Source: a virus. From it: a DNA stretch of 32,500 nt. The notes beneath the pieces are model-generated. The model searched no databases. It was given only the letters and a program-made list of their open reading frames with translations, and was not told where the DNA came from. A program made the position numbers and the translations under genes. Shown piece after piece: positions 5,236 to 12,500 of this stretch; position 1 is the first letter of the stretch; each line of letters begins with the position of its first letter. The stretch spans positions 1 through 32,500 of the IMG/VR virus record IMGVR_UViG_3300007735_000620. One strand, 5' to 3'.

Positions 5236-5563
5236 AACCGTAGTCGATCGCATGCGCGCTGAGCGCTGCGTCGGCTGGGTCGCGTACCTGCACCTGCGCG
5301 AAGATGGCAACACGATTGAGCGTTGCTTTCTTCGTCGCGGGAAGCGGGTGTGGTGGGTCCGCGATCTGGTGCCAGCTCTGCTGGGGCAACGCGGACAACG
5401 CATGGCCGCGATGCTGGCGCTCGATGCCGTCGACGGGCTGACCATCTGGCGGGTGCAGTGCGACCGTCCCTGGCTCTGGCGGAACCTGGAGTACACACAC
5501 ATGGAGCTTGCAATCGGGCAAGTGCTGCGCACCGTGCGCAGCTTTGGGGGCACGCGTGGATGA
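5228..5563 (+). CDS. Hypothetical protein, tryptophan-rich, 111 residues
   Basis: The ATG at 5228 overlaps the nuclease stop by 8 bases, and the ribosome site is weak, so translation is probably coupled. The protein has several tryptophan-containing beta-like segments (VGWVAYLHLRE, RVWWVRDLVPALL, LTIWRVQCDRPWLWRNLEY) and a C-terminal helix. It resembles a small alpha/beta domain, perhaps an inhibitor or nucleic-acid-binding accessory protein, but I do not recognise it. There is no signal peptide or metal site. Confidence 0.7.
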   Translation: MLETVVDRMRAERCVGWVAYLHLREDGNTIERCFLRRGKRVWWVRDLVPALLGQRGQRMAAMLALDAVDGLTIWRVQCDRPWLWRNLEYTHMELAIGQVLRTVRSFGGTRG

Positions 5564-5906
5564 CCACAAGGCACTGGTAACGCTGGCCAACGTGGCGTTG
5601 GGTCCAGGCTACGGGGATGGGCCGCCAGCCGTGATCAAGGCTGGTCGAGGTCTGCCGCCCGTGCTGGTGGATTGTCTGCTGGAGCGCAGCGTTGTAGGCA
5701 AAAGCAAGTACGGTCGCCTGCTTCCGATCGGCTGGCCGCTGGCTACAGCGGGTGCGTTCCAAGAAGCGCTCGACCTGCTGGTGTATCTGGCCAGCGACAC
5801 AAGCAGCACGCGGCTTGAGCGCTGGGCTGCGCGTTGGCTGGTCCGCAGCTTGGCACGGCGGCTGGCGAAGCAAGCACAAGCTCAAGTGTGGGGGGGTGGG
5901 CAATGA
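5556..5906 (+). CDS. Hypothetical protein, 116 residues
   Basis: I start it at the GTG 5556-5558 (reading VDDHKALVTLANVALG), which overlaps the previous stop by 8 bases and has GGGGGC upstream; the frame is open further upstream but only inside the previous gene. The protein contains a conserved-looking block (RGLPPVLVDCLLERSVVGKSKYGRLLPIGW) and a strongly basic helical C-terminus (RWLVRSLARRLAKQAQ). The KSKYGRLLP stretch resembles small phage proteins of unknown role. It may bind nucleic acid through its basic tail, but this is speculative. Confidence 0.7.
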   Translation: MDDHKALVTLANVALGPGYGDGPPAVIKAGRGLPPVLVDCLLERSVVGKSKYGRLLPIGWPLATAGAFQEALDLLVYLASDTSSTRLERWAARWLVRSLARRLAKQAQAQVWGGGQ

Positions 5907-6292
5907 GCGTCGTTGATGATCTGGTTGTGTTTGCGGCCACATGCCGCGCAAAACGCGCCGAGGGGCAGCCGACGCCGGTATGGGTGGGTGACCTGAGCGG
6001 CGCCGACCTGCGCGACGCCGACCTGCGCGGCGCCGACCTGAGCGGCGCCCTCGTCGAGGGCGGCATCGTCGACACCCACGTGGCCGGAGCGGCAGGCTCC
6101 TACCAGTGGCACGCTCTCCGGCTGCAGGATGGCGCGATCATCCTGCAGTACGGATGCGAGCGGCGCGCGCTGGCAGTGTGGCTATCGCGCGGCCCTGAGT
6201 ACGGCGCGCAGCATGGCCACACTCACGACCACTGGGCCACGGGGCCAGCGGTGGCTATCGCGGCGGCGGTGGCGCTAGGGGGTGCGCGATGA
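5903..6292 (+). CDS. Short pentapeptide-repeat protein fused to an unknown domain
   Basis: This encodes 129 residues, starting in the stop of the previous gene (ATGA). After about 30 residues there are four A(D/L)LxG-type pentapeptides (DLSGADLRDADLRGADLSGA), encoded by near-exact 15-bp DNA repeats. The remaining ~75 residues (SYQWHALRLQDGAIILQYG, then HGHTHDHWATGPAVAIAAAV) form a separate domain with a W..G..L.YG pattern seen in other small phage proteins. Four repeats give only about one coil of a right-handed beta-helix, too short for a gyrase-mimicking protein. The function is unknown. Confidence 0.75.
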   Translation: MSVVDDLVVFAATCRAKRAEGQPTPVWVGDLSGADLRDADLRGADLSGALVEGGIVDTHVAGAAGSYQWHALRLQDGAIILQYGCERRALAVWLSRGPEYGAQHGHTHDHWATGPAVAIAAAVALGGAR

Positions 6293-6540
6293 GCCACATC
6301 GTGAGCACATGCGACGAGTGTGGCCGGGCGTTTCTGGACTATGACGCGGAGCCCCGGCTTTGGTGCAGTGTGTACTGCGAGACGCAGCCCGCGCGCTTCT
6401 CGGCCACGGAGGCTCGCGGCGCTGCCGCCGAGCGCGCCGCCGTGGTGGCGTGGCTGCGCGAAAATGTGGCTCAGCGCGTGCTTTCGCTACATGACACTAT
6501 CGCTTGCATCGAGCGCGGCGAGCATCGTAACGGGGCATAA
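6289..6540 (+). CDS. Small zinc-ribbon-like protein, last gene of the rightward operon
   Basis: This encodes 83 residues, overlapping the previous stop (ATGA). Cys8-x-x-Cys11 (STCDECGRAF) and Cys26-x-x-x-Cys30 (RLWCSVYC) give a likely four-cysteine zinc site. The rest is a helical segment (AAERAAVVAWLRENVAQRVL). Such proteins in phage early operons often bind DNA or a host protein, but no specific family is apparent. A bidirectional terminator follows ten bases after the stop. Confidence 0.75.
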   Translation: MSHIVSTCDECGRAFLDYDAEPRLWCSVYCETQPARFSATEARGAAAERAAVVAWLRENVAQRVLSLHDTIACIERGEHRNGA

Positions 6541-6549
6541 AAGACAACA

Positions 6550-6582
6550 ACGCCGGTCAGAGCCCCATGCCCTGACCGGCGT
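6550..6582. terminator. Bidirectional intrinsic terminator between converging operons
   Basis: ACGCCGGTCAG (6550-6560) and CTGACCGGCGT (6572-6582) form a perfect 11-bp stem with an 11-base loop. Rightward transcripts then meet GTTTGC, a weak T-run. Leftward transcripts meet TTGTTGTCTTTT, a better one. It lies exactly between the end of the recombination operon (6540) and the end of the late operon (6644). Confidence 0.85.
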
Positions 6583-6643
6583 GTTTGCAGTCTGGCGCTA
6601 GCCCCATCTTGCGATGGACGCCAGATTGTGCGCTCGACGGCTA

Positions 6644-6931
6644 TCACAAAGTCGACGGCTGCCACAGCACCAGCAAGCTGTCGCCGGTCGTGTTGGTGGT
6701 CGAGAGCTGGATGTTGCCGTCGCTGGTGATGCTGGCTTCGCTCTGCACGCTGCTGATGTTGATGTTCGCAGCGGTCGCATCGCGGTCAAGGCGCACCACA
6801 GCTGCAAGCGCGTCGCTGGTCTTGATGCCGCTGACAGCGATGTTGGTGGCTGCAGTGGTGCCAGCGACGACAGCAGACCGGAGCACGGTCGAGCCAGCGG
6901 TCACAAGGTTCTTGGGGCGAACGTACTTCAT
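6644..6931 (-). CDS. Small virion-type beta protein, last gene of the late operon
   Basis: This encodes 95 residues with GGAG upstream of the ATG at 6929-6931 and a 4-base overlap with the endolysin gene. The sequence (AATNIAVSGIKTSDALAAVVRLDRD, ending GNIQLSTTNTTGDSLLVLW, each part a stretch of strand-like residues) matches a family of small conserved proteins seen near the structural genes of many phages. Their role is not settled; a decoration or tail-associated part is the usual guess. There is no signal peptide or membrane segment. Confidence 0.75.
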   Translation of the reverse strand: MKYVRPKNLVTAGSTVLRSAVVAGTTAATNIAVSGIKTSDALAAVVRLDRDATAANINISSVQSEASITSDGNIQLSTTNTTGDSLLVLWQPSTL

Positions 6932-7392
6932 GGGCGGACTCCTGCGGTGTAGGGAAGGTAGCCAAGCGTGTCTGCTGGTGCCCACAGCAGTTGTTTGCGG
7001 TTGGGCGCAGCCAAGCGAATCTGCACATGCAGATGGCCGCCGCGCTCTGGCGCGTAGGCGATGGCTTGATCGAAGTCGACGCCGCAAGCCTGCAGCGCAT
7101 CGACAAGATGATGGCAGGTCAGACCGTCGACCTTCAGGTCTGCGGCGCAGCCTTGCACGTGGCGCGATTGCGGACTGCCGCCGACCTTGCGGTTGACAGC
7201 GGGGCAACGGTAGCCGCTGGTCACCTTGATGGGGCGACCAAGATGGCGACGCAACGGATCGAGCACATGCTGCACCAGCAAGCCAAGATTGCGCCGGGCT
7301 TCGCCTGTCGGCACGTTGGGCAATCCTGTGCTGGTGCGGGTCATCTCGGCAAAGGTAAAGAACTCACCAAGCCGCGGCGCTTCGTCGTTCAT
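6928..7392 (-). CDS. Endolysin: zinc peptidase of the M15 family
   Basis: This encodes 154 residues, the usual size for single-domain M15 (D-Ala-D-Ala carboxypeptidase-like) phage endolysins. The metal site is visible: [11 protein letters not shown] carries His78 and Asp85 of the S-x-H-x-x-G-x-A-x-D motif, and GGHLHVQI carries the third ligand, His122. [15 protein letters not shown], just before, is the usual substrate-side loop. It would cut peptide cross-links in peptidoglycan at lysis. There is no signal peptide, so export would depend on a holin, for which 7782-8105 is the candidate. Start and stop overlap with neighbours (ATGA). Confidence 0.9.
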   Translation of the reverse strand: MNDEAPRLGEFFTFAEMTRTSTGLPNVPTGEARRNLGLLVQHVLDPLRRHLGRPIKVTSGYRCPAVNRKVGGSPQSRHVQGCAADLKVDGLTCHHLVDALQACGVDFDQAIAYAPERGGHLHVQIRLAAPNRKQLLWAPADTLGYLPYTAGVRP

Positions 7393-7523
7393 TTGGCCTT
7401 CTTGCGCTTGCCTGCTTTTTGCAGTGCAATCGCGACCGCTTGCTTTTGCGGGCGGTCCTCGCCCATCAGCTTGCGGATGTTGCTGGCGATAGTCTTGGCT
7501 GACTTGCCCTTCTTGAGAGGCAT
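7389..7523 (-). CDS. Small basic conserved phage protein, 44 residues
   Basis: This short gene begins [20 protein letters not shown] and continues with [24 protein letters not shown]. The pattern SAKTI..NI..L...[10 protein letters not shown] is a very widespread small phage protein family of unknown function, often found near structural or lysis genes. It overlaps the endolysin start by 4 bases, and AGGAGATAGC lies before its ATG at 7521-7523. About a third of the residues are Lys or Arg, so nucleic-acid binding is possible. Confidence 0.8.
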   Translation of the reverse strand: MPLKKGKSAKTIASNIRKLMGEDRPQKQAVAIALQKAGKRKKAK

Positions 7524-7524
7524 G

Positions 7525-7782
7525 CTATCTCCTGCTCTTGGCGCCGCTGCATGCCCATGCCTTGCGGCTCAGTCGCAACGGGCTGTCGGGGTCGGCTGCA
7601 GCCTTGGGGAAGTCGCGCATCTGGCCAAGGCTGCGTGCGCAGTACGCGTCGCCTTTGCTGGTGCCGGGTCGAACACGCGGGCCGCCACCCTTCGCTGAGC
7701 CAGCTTGACCGTAGCTGACCTTCTTGCCGCTCTTGGTGATCTTCACCTTGGCTTTGCCCTTGGCTGGCTTGCGTGATGGCAT
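7525..7782 (-). CDS. Small basic conserved phage protein, 85 residues
   Basis: The ATG at 7780-7782 overlaps the upstream stop by one base (TGATG); a GTG directly before it is also possible. The N-terminus is lysine-rich. The central block [20 protein letters not shown] followed by [14 protein letters not shown] and [11 protein letters not shown] is a conserved small phage protein pattern I have seen in other phages (recalled as a DUF6321-like family, number not certain). The function is unknown. It sits between the candidate holin and the endolysin. Confidence 0.78.
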   Translation of the reverse strand: MPSRKPAKGKAKVKITKSGKKVSYGQAGSAKGGGPRVRPGTSKGDAYCARSLGQMRDFPKAAADPDSPLRLSRKAWACSGAKSRR

Positions 7783-8105
7783 CACACGTTCCGGTCTGGC
7801 GACAACGCGCCAGGGTTGCCGCTGAACTGGCCAGCATCGGTCAAGCCTTCAAGGCGTGCAAGCCGCCTGTCGATGCTGCTCAACGTCTTGGTGATGGCAA
7901 CGGACTCCGCCTTCTGAGTCGCAATCAGGGTGTCGATTTGGTCGAGGTGCCGCTTGGCCAGCGTGCCTGCCAACGGCATCGCGTGCTTGACGGCCATGGT
8001 GTACAGCGCGTACAGCACGCCGACCAGCACGATGACTGCAGCACCAGGGCCAGCCAACAACGGGATTGTGTTGCTGATCAATCCTGCGTCAACCTGAGCA
8101 ATCAT
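7782..8105 (-). CDS. Membrane protein with coiled coil, candidate holin
   Basis: This encodes 107 residues from the ATG at 8103-8105, with GGAAGG upstream; the open frame to 8156 adds only a cysteine-rich stretch without a ribosome site. One hydrophobic helix lies at residues about 18-39 (GPGAAVIVLVGVLYALYTMAV). A predicted coiled coil follows at about 49-85 (HLDQIDTLIATQKAESVAIT, then SSIDRRLARLEGL). Size, single membrane helix and position two genes before the endolysin suggest a holin; an inner-membrane spanin or another membrane protein is possible. It overlaps the previous gene (ATGA). Confidence 0.7.
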   Translation of the reverse strand: MIAQVDAGLISNTIPLLAGPGAAVIVLVGVLYALYTMAVKHAMPLAGTLAKRHLDQIDTLIATQKAESVAITKTLSSIDRRLARLEGLTDAGQFSGNPGALSPDRNV

Positions 8106-8314
8106 GCTGCACCTTCCGTCTTCTTGGCACACATCAGTCGGATGGGCGGACGGCATAGGGTGACGCCCGGCGTGGTGGCGACATCGGGCTGATAGGCCGC
8201 CAGAATCTCGTCCATTTCCGCCTGCGTGTAGATGGTCGTGACAGCCCAGGCTTCCGCATAGTTGCCTGCGTCGTCGGTCTGGTACTCGCCCAGGTTGATG
8301 CGATCGATGCGCAA
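8102..8314 (-). CDS. Hypothetical 70-residue protein with a TTG start
   Basis: No ATG or GTG is well placed. A TTG at 8312-8314 has a near-perfect AAGGAGG five bases upstream, so I start there (reading LRIDRINLGEYQTDDAGNY). The protein has an acidic helix (YTQAEMDEILAAYQPD) and a basic end. It lies between the fibre-like gene and the candidate holin and overlaps the latter by 4 bases. I recognise no family. A small chaperone or tail accessory protein is possible by position only. Confidence 0.65.
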   Translation of the reverse strand: MRIDRINLGEYQTDDAGNYAEAWAVTTIYTQAEMDEILAAYQPDVATTPGVTLCRPPIRLMCAKKTEGAA

Positions 8315-8324
8315 GGGAGCCTCC

Positions 8325-9092
8325 TTAGCTGAGCTTGGTGACAGCGTACTTGACGCGCATCGCGAACGCGCCACCAGTTGATGTGACAGTACCGTTGGTG
8401 CTCAGCATGACGGCCAGCGCAAGCTGCGTTGTCGACGCCGACGCCCACGTGTTGCCGTCCTGGCGGATGTTGCTGGCGACAGTCGTGGCCGATCGAGCCA
8501 TGCACGCGCCGCCAGCTTTGCCACATGAGCCAAGAGCTGAGCCACCAGTGAAGACGGTGGAGCCTACACCGCTGACCATGCTGGCCACGGTGCCAGCAGC
8601 GCCCAAGTTGTCGGCGACGATGCCCACACCAGGGGTGCCAACAGTCGTGGTCAAGCAGTACACGCCCGATGGGCGCATGGTGCCGATGACCGTGCTGCTG
8701 GCGCTTTCGACAACAGCAAGCGCCACAAGGTACTGGCGAGCAAGGCCGACACTCACGTTGTCGAAGCGCACGTTGAAGCTGAAGGCGTCGCCTACCAGGA
8801 CTGGCGAGCCATCGCTGTACGTCAACGGCGCGCGCCATTTCGGGCTGGTGAAGTTGGCGCCGCTGATCAGCGAATAGGTCTCGTTTGCAACAGCAATGGT
8901 GTTGGTGTTGAACGTGTGCGTGTCGGTGGCTGCATCGTAGCTGTAGCTCGACAACGCAACAGCAGCGGTGTCCGTGAACACGTAGCCGCCACCGTTCAAG
9001 TCACCAAGCGAACGCATGGCAGCCGTAGCTACGGATGCTGCGGGGCCGCCGCTGGCACCCGTAGCCGGATCGAAGGCAGGGACAATGGGCAT
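8325..9092 (-). CDS. Beta-rich virion protein, probable tail fibre or surface decoration part
   Basis: This encodes 255 residues from the ATG at 9090-9092 with GGAGACC upstream. It is rich in Thr, Ser, Ala, Val and Gly with short strand-like blocks (SYSYDAATDTHTFNTNTIAV, FSFNVRFDNVSVGLARQYLV, STNGTVTSTGGAFAMRVKY), as expected for a beta-structured fibre or decoration protein. There is no signal peptide or enzyme motif. The neighbours (a second beta-rich protein upstream and lysis genes downstream) fit the distal end of a virion operon. The fibre assignment is inference from composition and place. Confidence 0.65.
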   Translation of the reverse strand: MPIVPAFDPATGASGGPAASVATAAMRSLGDLNGGGYVFTDTAAVALSSYSYDAATDTHTFNTNTIAVANETYSLISGANFTSPKWRAPLTYSDGSPVLVGDAFSFNVRFDNVSVGLARQYLVALAVVESASSTVIGTMRPSGVYCLTTTVGTPGVGIVADNLGAAGTVASMVSGVGSTVFTGGSALGSCGKAGGACMARSATTVASNIRQDGNTWASASTTQLALAVMLSTNGTVTSTGGAFAMRVKYAVTKLS

Positions 9093-9093
9093 C

Positions 9094-9528
9094 TCAGGTC
9101 TCCGACCAAGTGATGCACGATTGCGCGAAGTTGGCCGTGCCCGCATCGAGCTTGGCGAACAGGTAGAACGTCGAACCCCCGAAGATTTGGAACACCGGGA
9201 TGCCGACCTCAACAGCAATGCAGCCGCTGTTGGCGGTGGTGATGCCGGTGGCCAGCGTTGCGGTAACGTCGGGAATCAGCGTGTAGTCGCCCGCTGCATC
9301 AGCGCACAGCCGCAAAGTGCATTTGGTCGCACCACCTGCGATGTTGGTCAAGCGTACGTGGATTGACTCGACCCGATTATCGAAGGGGCCGGGCTTCAGG
9401 TATTGCACGGCGTCGACCAGCATGTCGTGCACATGCACATCCGCAAGATCGAAAGTGGTGCCAAGCACCGGGACTGGGCTGGGCACGACAAGGCTGTCGT
9501 GAAAGAACGTTCTGATTCTCGCTGGCAT
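9094..9528 (-). CDS. Beta-rich virion-type protein, 144 residues
   Basis: AGGAGGG precedes the ATG at 9526-9528. The N-terminus MPARIRTFFHDSLVVPSP leads into strand-like segments (VESIHVRLTNIAGGATKCTL, ATLATGITTANSGCIAVEV, FYLFAKLDAGTANFAQ). The layout resembles small structural proteins at the end of phage tail operons. It stops one base before the next start codon. I do not recognise the family. Confidence 0.65.
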   Translation of the reverse strand: MPARIRTFFHDSLVVPSPVPVLGTTFDLADVHVHDMLVDAVQYLKPGPFDNRVESIHVRLTNIAGGATKCTLRLCADAAGDYTLIPDVTATLATGITTANSGCIAVEVGIPVFQIFGGSTFYLFAKLDAGTANFAQSCITWSET

Positions 9529-9539
9529 GCCCCACCCTC

Positions 9540-9569
9540 CTGGTAGCTGGCGTGCTCAGTGTATGTCAA
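9540..9569 (-). promoter_or_regulatory. Weak possible promoter before the fibre and lysis genes
   Basis: A consensus TTGACA (9564-9569, minus strand) overlaps the stop of the giant gene, and TACCAG lies 18 bases on (9540-9545). The -10 match is poor, and TTGACA could be chance, as TTGA is formed by the stop codon. If real it would give the lysis genes extra expression. Confidence 0.25.
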
Positions 9570-12500
9570 TCTCTTGGCGTCTGCACCTTGATCTGCTGCT
9601 GTTGTAGGCGGATTGCCTTTTGGATGGCGCCCATCTGGCTCTGCGCACCAAGCGGAGTTTCAAGTCCGAACGCAAAGCCGAACGTGGTCGGCAAGCCGCG
9701 GCGCTTGGGGTCGATGTAGTCGCTGACGTTGTACGTCAGGCCCATCTTGGTGTAGTCCTCCATCGTGCGCTGGAAGCCCAGGGTCTGCAGCACAGCCATG
9801 TCGCGGATAAAGCGCGCATGGTCCTGCGTGCTCTGGAACCGATACTCAACTTTGCCCAGGAACGGTGCCGCTGGGTCTTGCGCTTCAAGGCGACCTGACT
9901 TGCGCTCTTCGTCGCGCGCTACGGGCACGATGTTGTACTCTTCTTTGAGCCAAGGCCACAGCACATCGGGGCTGTTCTCAATCGCGTAGGCAACCCATAC
10001 GTCGTCGACCTTCTGGCCACGCCCTGTGTTGCTGGGCCGGGCAAGCGCGTCGGCCATCACCATGTCCACCAACGGCGTCAACGATTCGTTGGCAACCGCT
10101 TGCGCAAGCGTGCCGGGCGGAATGTCCGGCGCACCAACCTGCAGCCCATGCGCGGCGAATCGCACAAGGTCGCCGTACATGCTGAGCGCTGGATTGGTTG
10201 GCCCGTACAAGCGCGAAGCCGCGGTCTGATCGAAGATTTTGGTGTTGCCGATCGGCAGACGAAAGCGCGTATGGTCGACGTTCAACTCGTCGTCCATCTG
10301 CTTTTGCAGGTCGCGGTGCAGCAACAGCGTGCGATTCAACGTGTCGGGGTCGCGCGCCAGGGCTTCGATGACCTCGCGGGTCATTGCTTCGCGGAACGCC
10401 AGGAACATCACATAGCGGTTCAATCCGCCGCTGTACCGCACGTTGCCGTAGTCGAGCACGCTGTTGCGGGCAAGCTGCGCAGCTTGCGGTGCAGTCAAGC
10501 CTTCCTGCAGTGCGGTTGCAAAGACGTTCTGGCGGAACGCGCGGTCTGTCGCGTTGGCCGCATACTGCCAGAATCCAGTACGGGTCGGGTCCATGTTGCG
10601 CAACAGGTACTGTCGCAACGCTGGCGCCTTGACGCCCTCTGCGGTCAGTCGTGCATCGCGTGCCAAGTCGCGGGCGAACGCGTTGGCGAACTCCAGGCCG
10701 CCACGCGTCAGGCTGATGTTGTGCTCGCGCATCAACTGGTCAAGCTCGCCGCGCGTGATGGGCTGGCCAGTCCGCGTGGTGAACAGCACCTCGTCGAGCG
10801 CTCCAGGGTTGGAGCCAAGGCTGTTGACCAGTGGACGCCGCAACACCTCGGGGAGTTGTGCTGAAGCTTGCAGCGCGACCTCGCCAGCTTGCGCAGTGGC
10901 ACCGCCACGCGGGCGCAGGTAGCGGATGGCACCAGTGGTGCCCAACGTGGTCGCGATAATCAGCGGTGCGGTGATCAGGTTCGTGCCCAAGTAGCGCGTG
11001 TTGGGCAAAGGCAACGGCACAGGAATGGGCTGGCCGCCGGTCGTTTCATCGCTGAAGATGTAGTAGCCGCCACCAAGCAGACCAGCCGCGCCGATTGTAC
11101 GGGGCAAGCTCAGGGTGTCAAGCAGCACCTGCAGCACGTATTCGCCAGCCGCACCAGCTTCACCACCAAGCGCACGCTGCAGCTTTTCGCTGCGCTGTAT
11201 GGCGTCAAGGTTCTCCGCAAGCTTGCCGTCCTTGCTGGCAGCTTGCAGGTTTGCAAGCGCTTGCATGAAGTCCTGGCCAGCCACGCCGAAGCGCGGATCG
11301 TCAGGGTTGATCTGGTCGACCAGTCCGGTCATCGCCTTGCGCGTCTGCTCCAGGTCTGGCGCCCATCCATAAGCGCGGCTGTTGGCTTGCATCTCAAGCA
11401 CGGCAGGCTCAACGAAAGACTGCAGCGCGTTGCGCAACAGCGCCTTCCGCATGACCTCGATGACTTCTTTGTACGACAGACCGCTGCGTTGCGCGTTCTC
11501 GATGGCTGCGATCAAAACCCCATCGTCGGGGCTGACAATCGACCGCGCCATGGCCGTCTGGCCTTGCTCAATCAGCAACTGCAGCGCCTTGGTGGTCGCC
11601 ATCTTCTCAAAGAACAACAGATTGAGCTTGGGGTCGTCCAGACCTTCATACAGAACCGCCCGCAAGTCAGGGGCGCGATCGCCGTTCTCCAGCATTTTGC
11701 CGTAAACGTAGTTGATAATGTCTGTCTTTGCGGCTGGCGTCAGGTTTCGCCATGCGCGCAAGGTCAACTGGTCCAAGGATTCGCTGAGCGGGCCACGCGC
11801 CGTGCGTTGAAACGGCGTTCCTGGCACCGTGTCTGCTGCGCCAGCCACCGATGCTGCGCTGGCGCGAAACAGCTCTTGCTCTGCCGTCCGCATTGCCATG
11901 CGCTCTGCACGTGCAGGCAACACGCCGCTTCTGAGTGCCGCTGCACGGGTCAAGTCTGCAAGCAGCGTGGCTCTTGCTTCTTCCGCTGCATACTGCGTGC
12001 GAAGCAAGCGGTCAGGGCTGTCGGTAAACTGGCCAACGCTCAAGTCGCCACGCATCCATGGGTTCGCGTCAAGCATCGCTGTGGCTTCGCGGGCCACGAT
12101 GCGCTGACGGTCCATGCCCATCGCCCATGCTGCAGCAGTGTCGAGCACTGCATCATTCAGCAATCGCACCGGGCCAAGGTTGCGCGGGTCTTGCTTGCCC
12201 ATCCATTGAAAGAACCCAGCGATGGCGTCGCCATAGGGTACTGCAGGTCGAGCAAGGCCGCGCATGTCAAGCTCAGGGTTGTCCTTGCGGATGCGCGCAA
12301 GAACGTCGCGGAAGCTCTGCAGTGTGACTGGAATCAAGGTCTGATTGCCAGCCGCATCAGTGGTCACAATGTAGCGCCGCAGTGCATTTTCATCGACGCC
12401 GACCAGTCGGCTGAAGATGGTCGGGCCAAAGAACGTACGCAGCAAAGCAGCCCAAGCGCCAGCCTGCACCTCTTCAACGGCCATGGTCTGCGCCTGCTGC

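Noticed and set aside
4780-5574. A 264-codon minus-strand frame opposite the PD-(D/E)XK nuclease
   Set aside because: The sense gene has clear catalytic motifs and operon context; the antisense frame has none.
8325-9528. A diversity-generating retroelement acting on fibre genes
   Set aside because: There is no reverse transcriptase gene and no template/variable repeat pair in the window.
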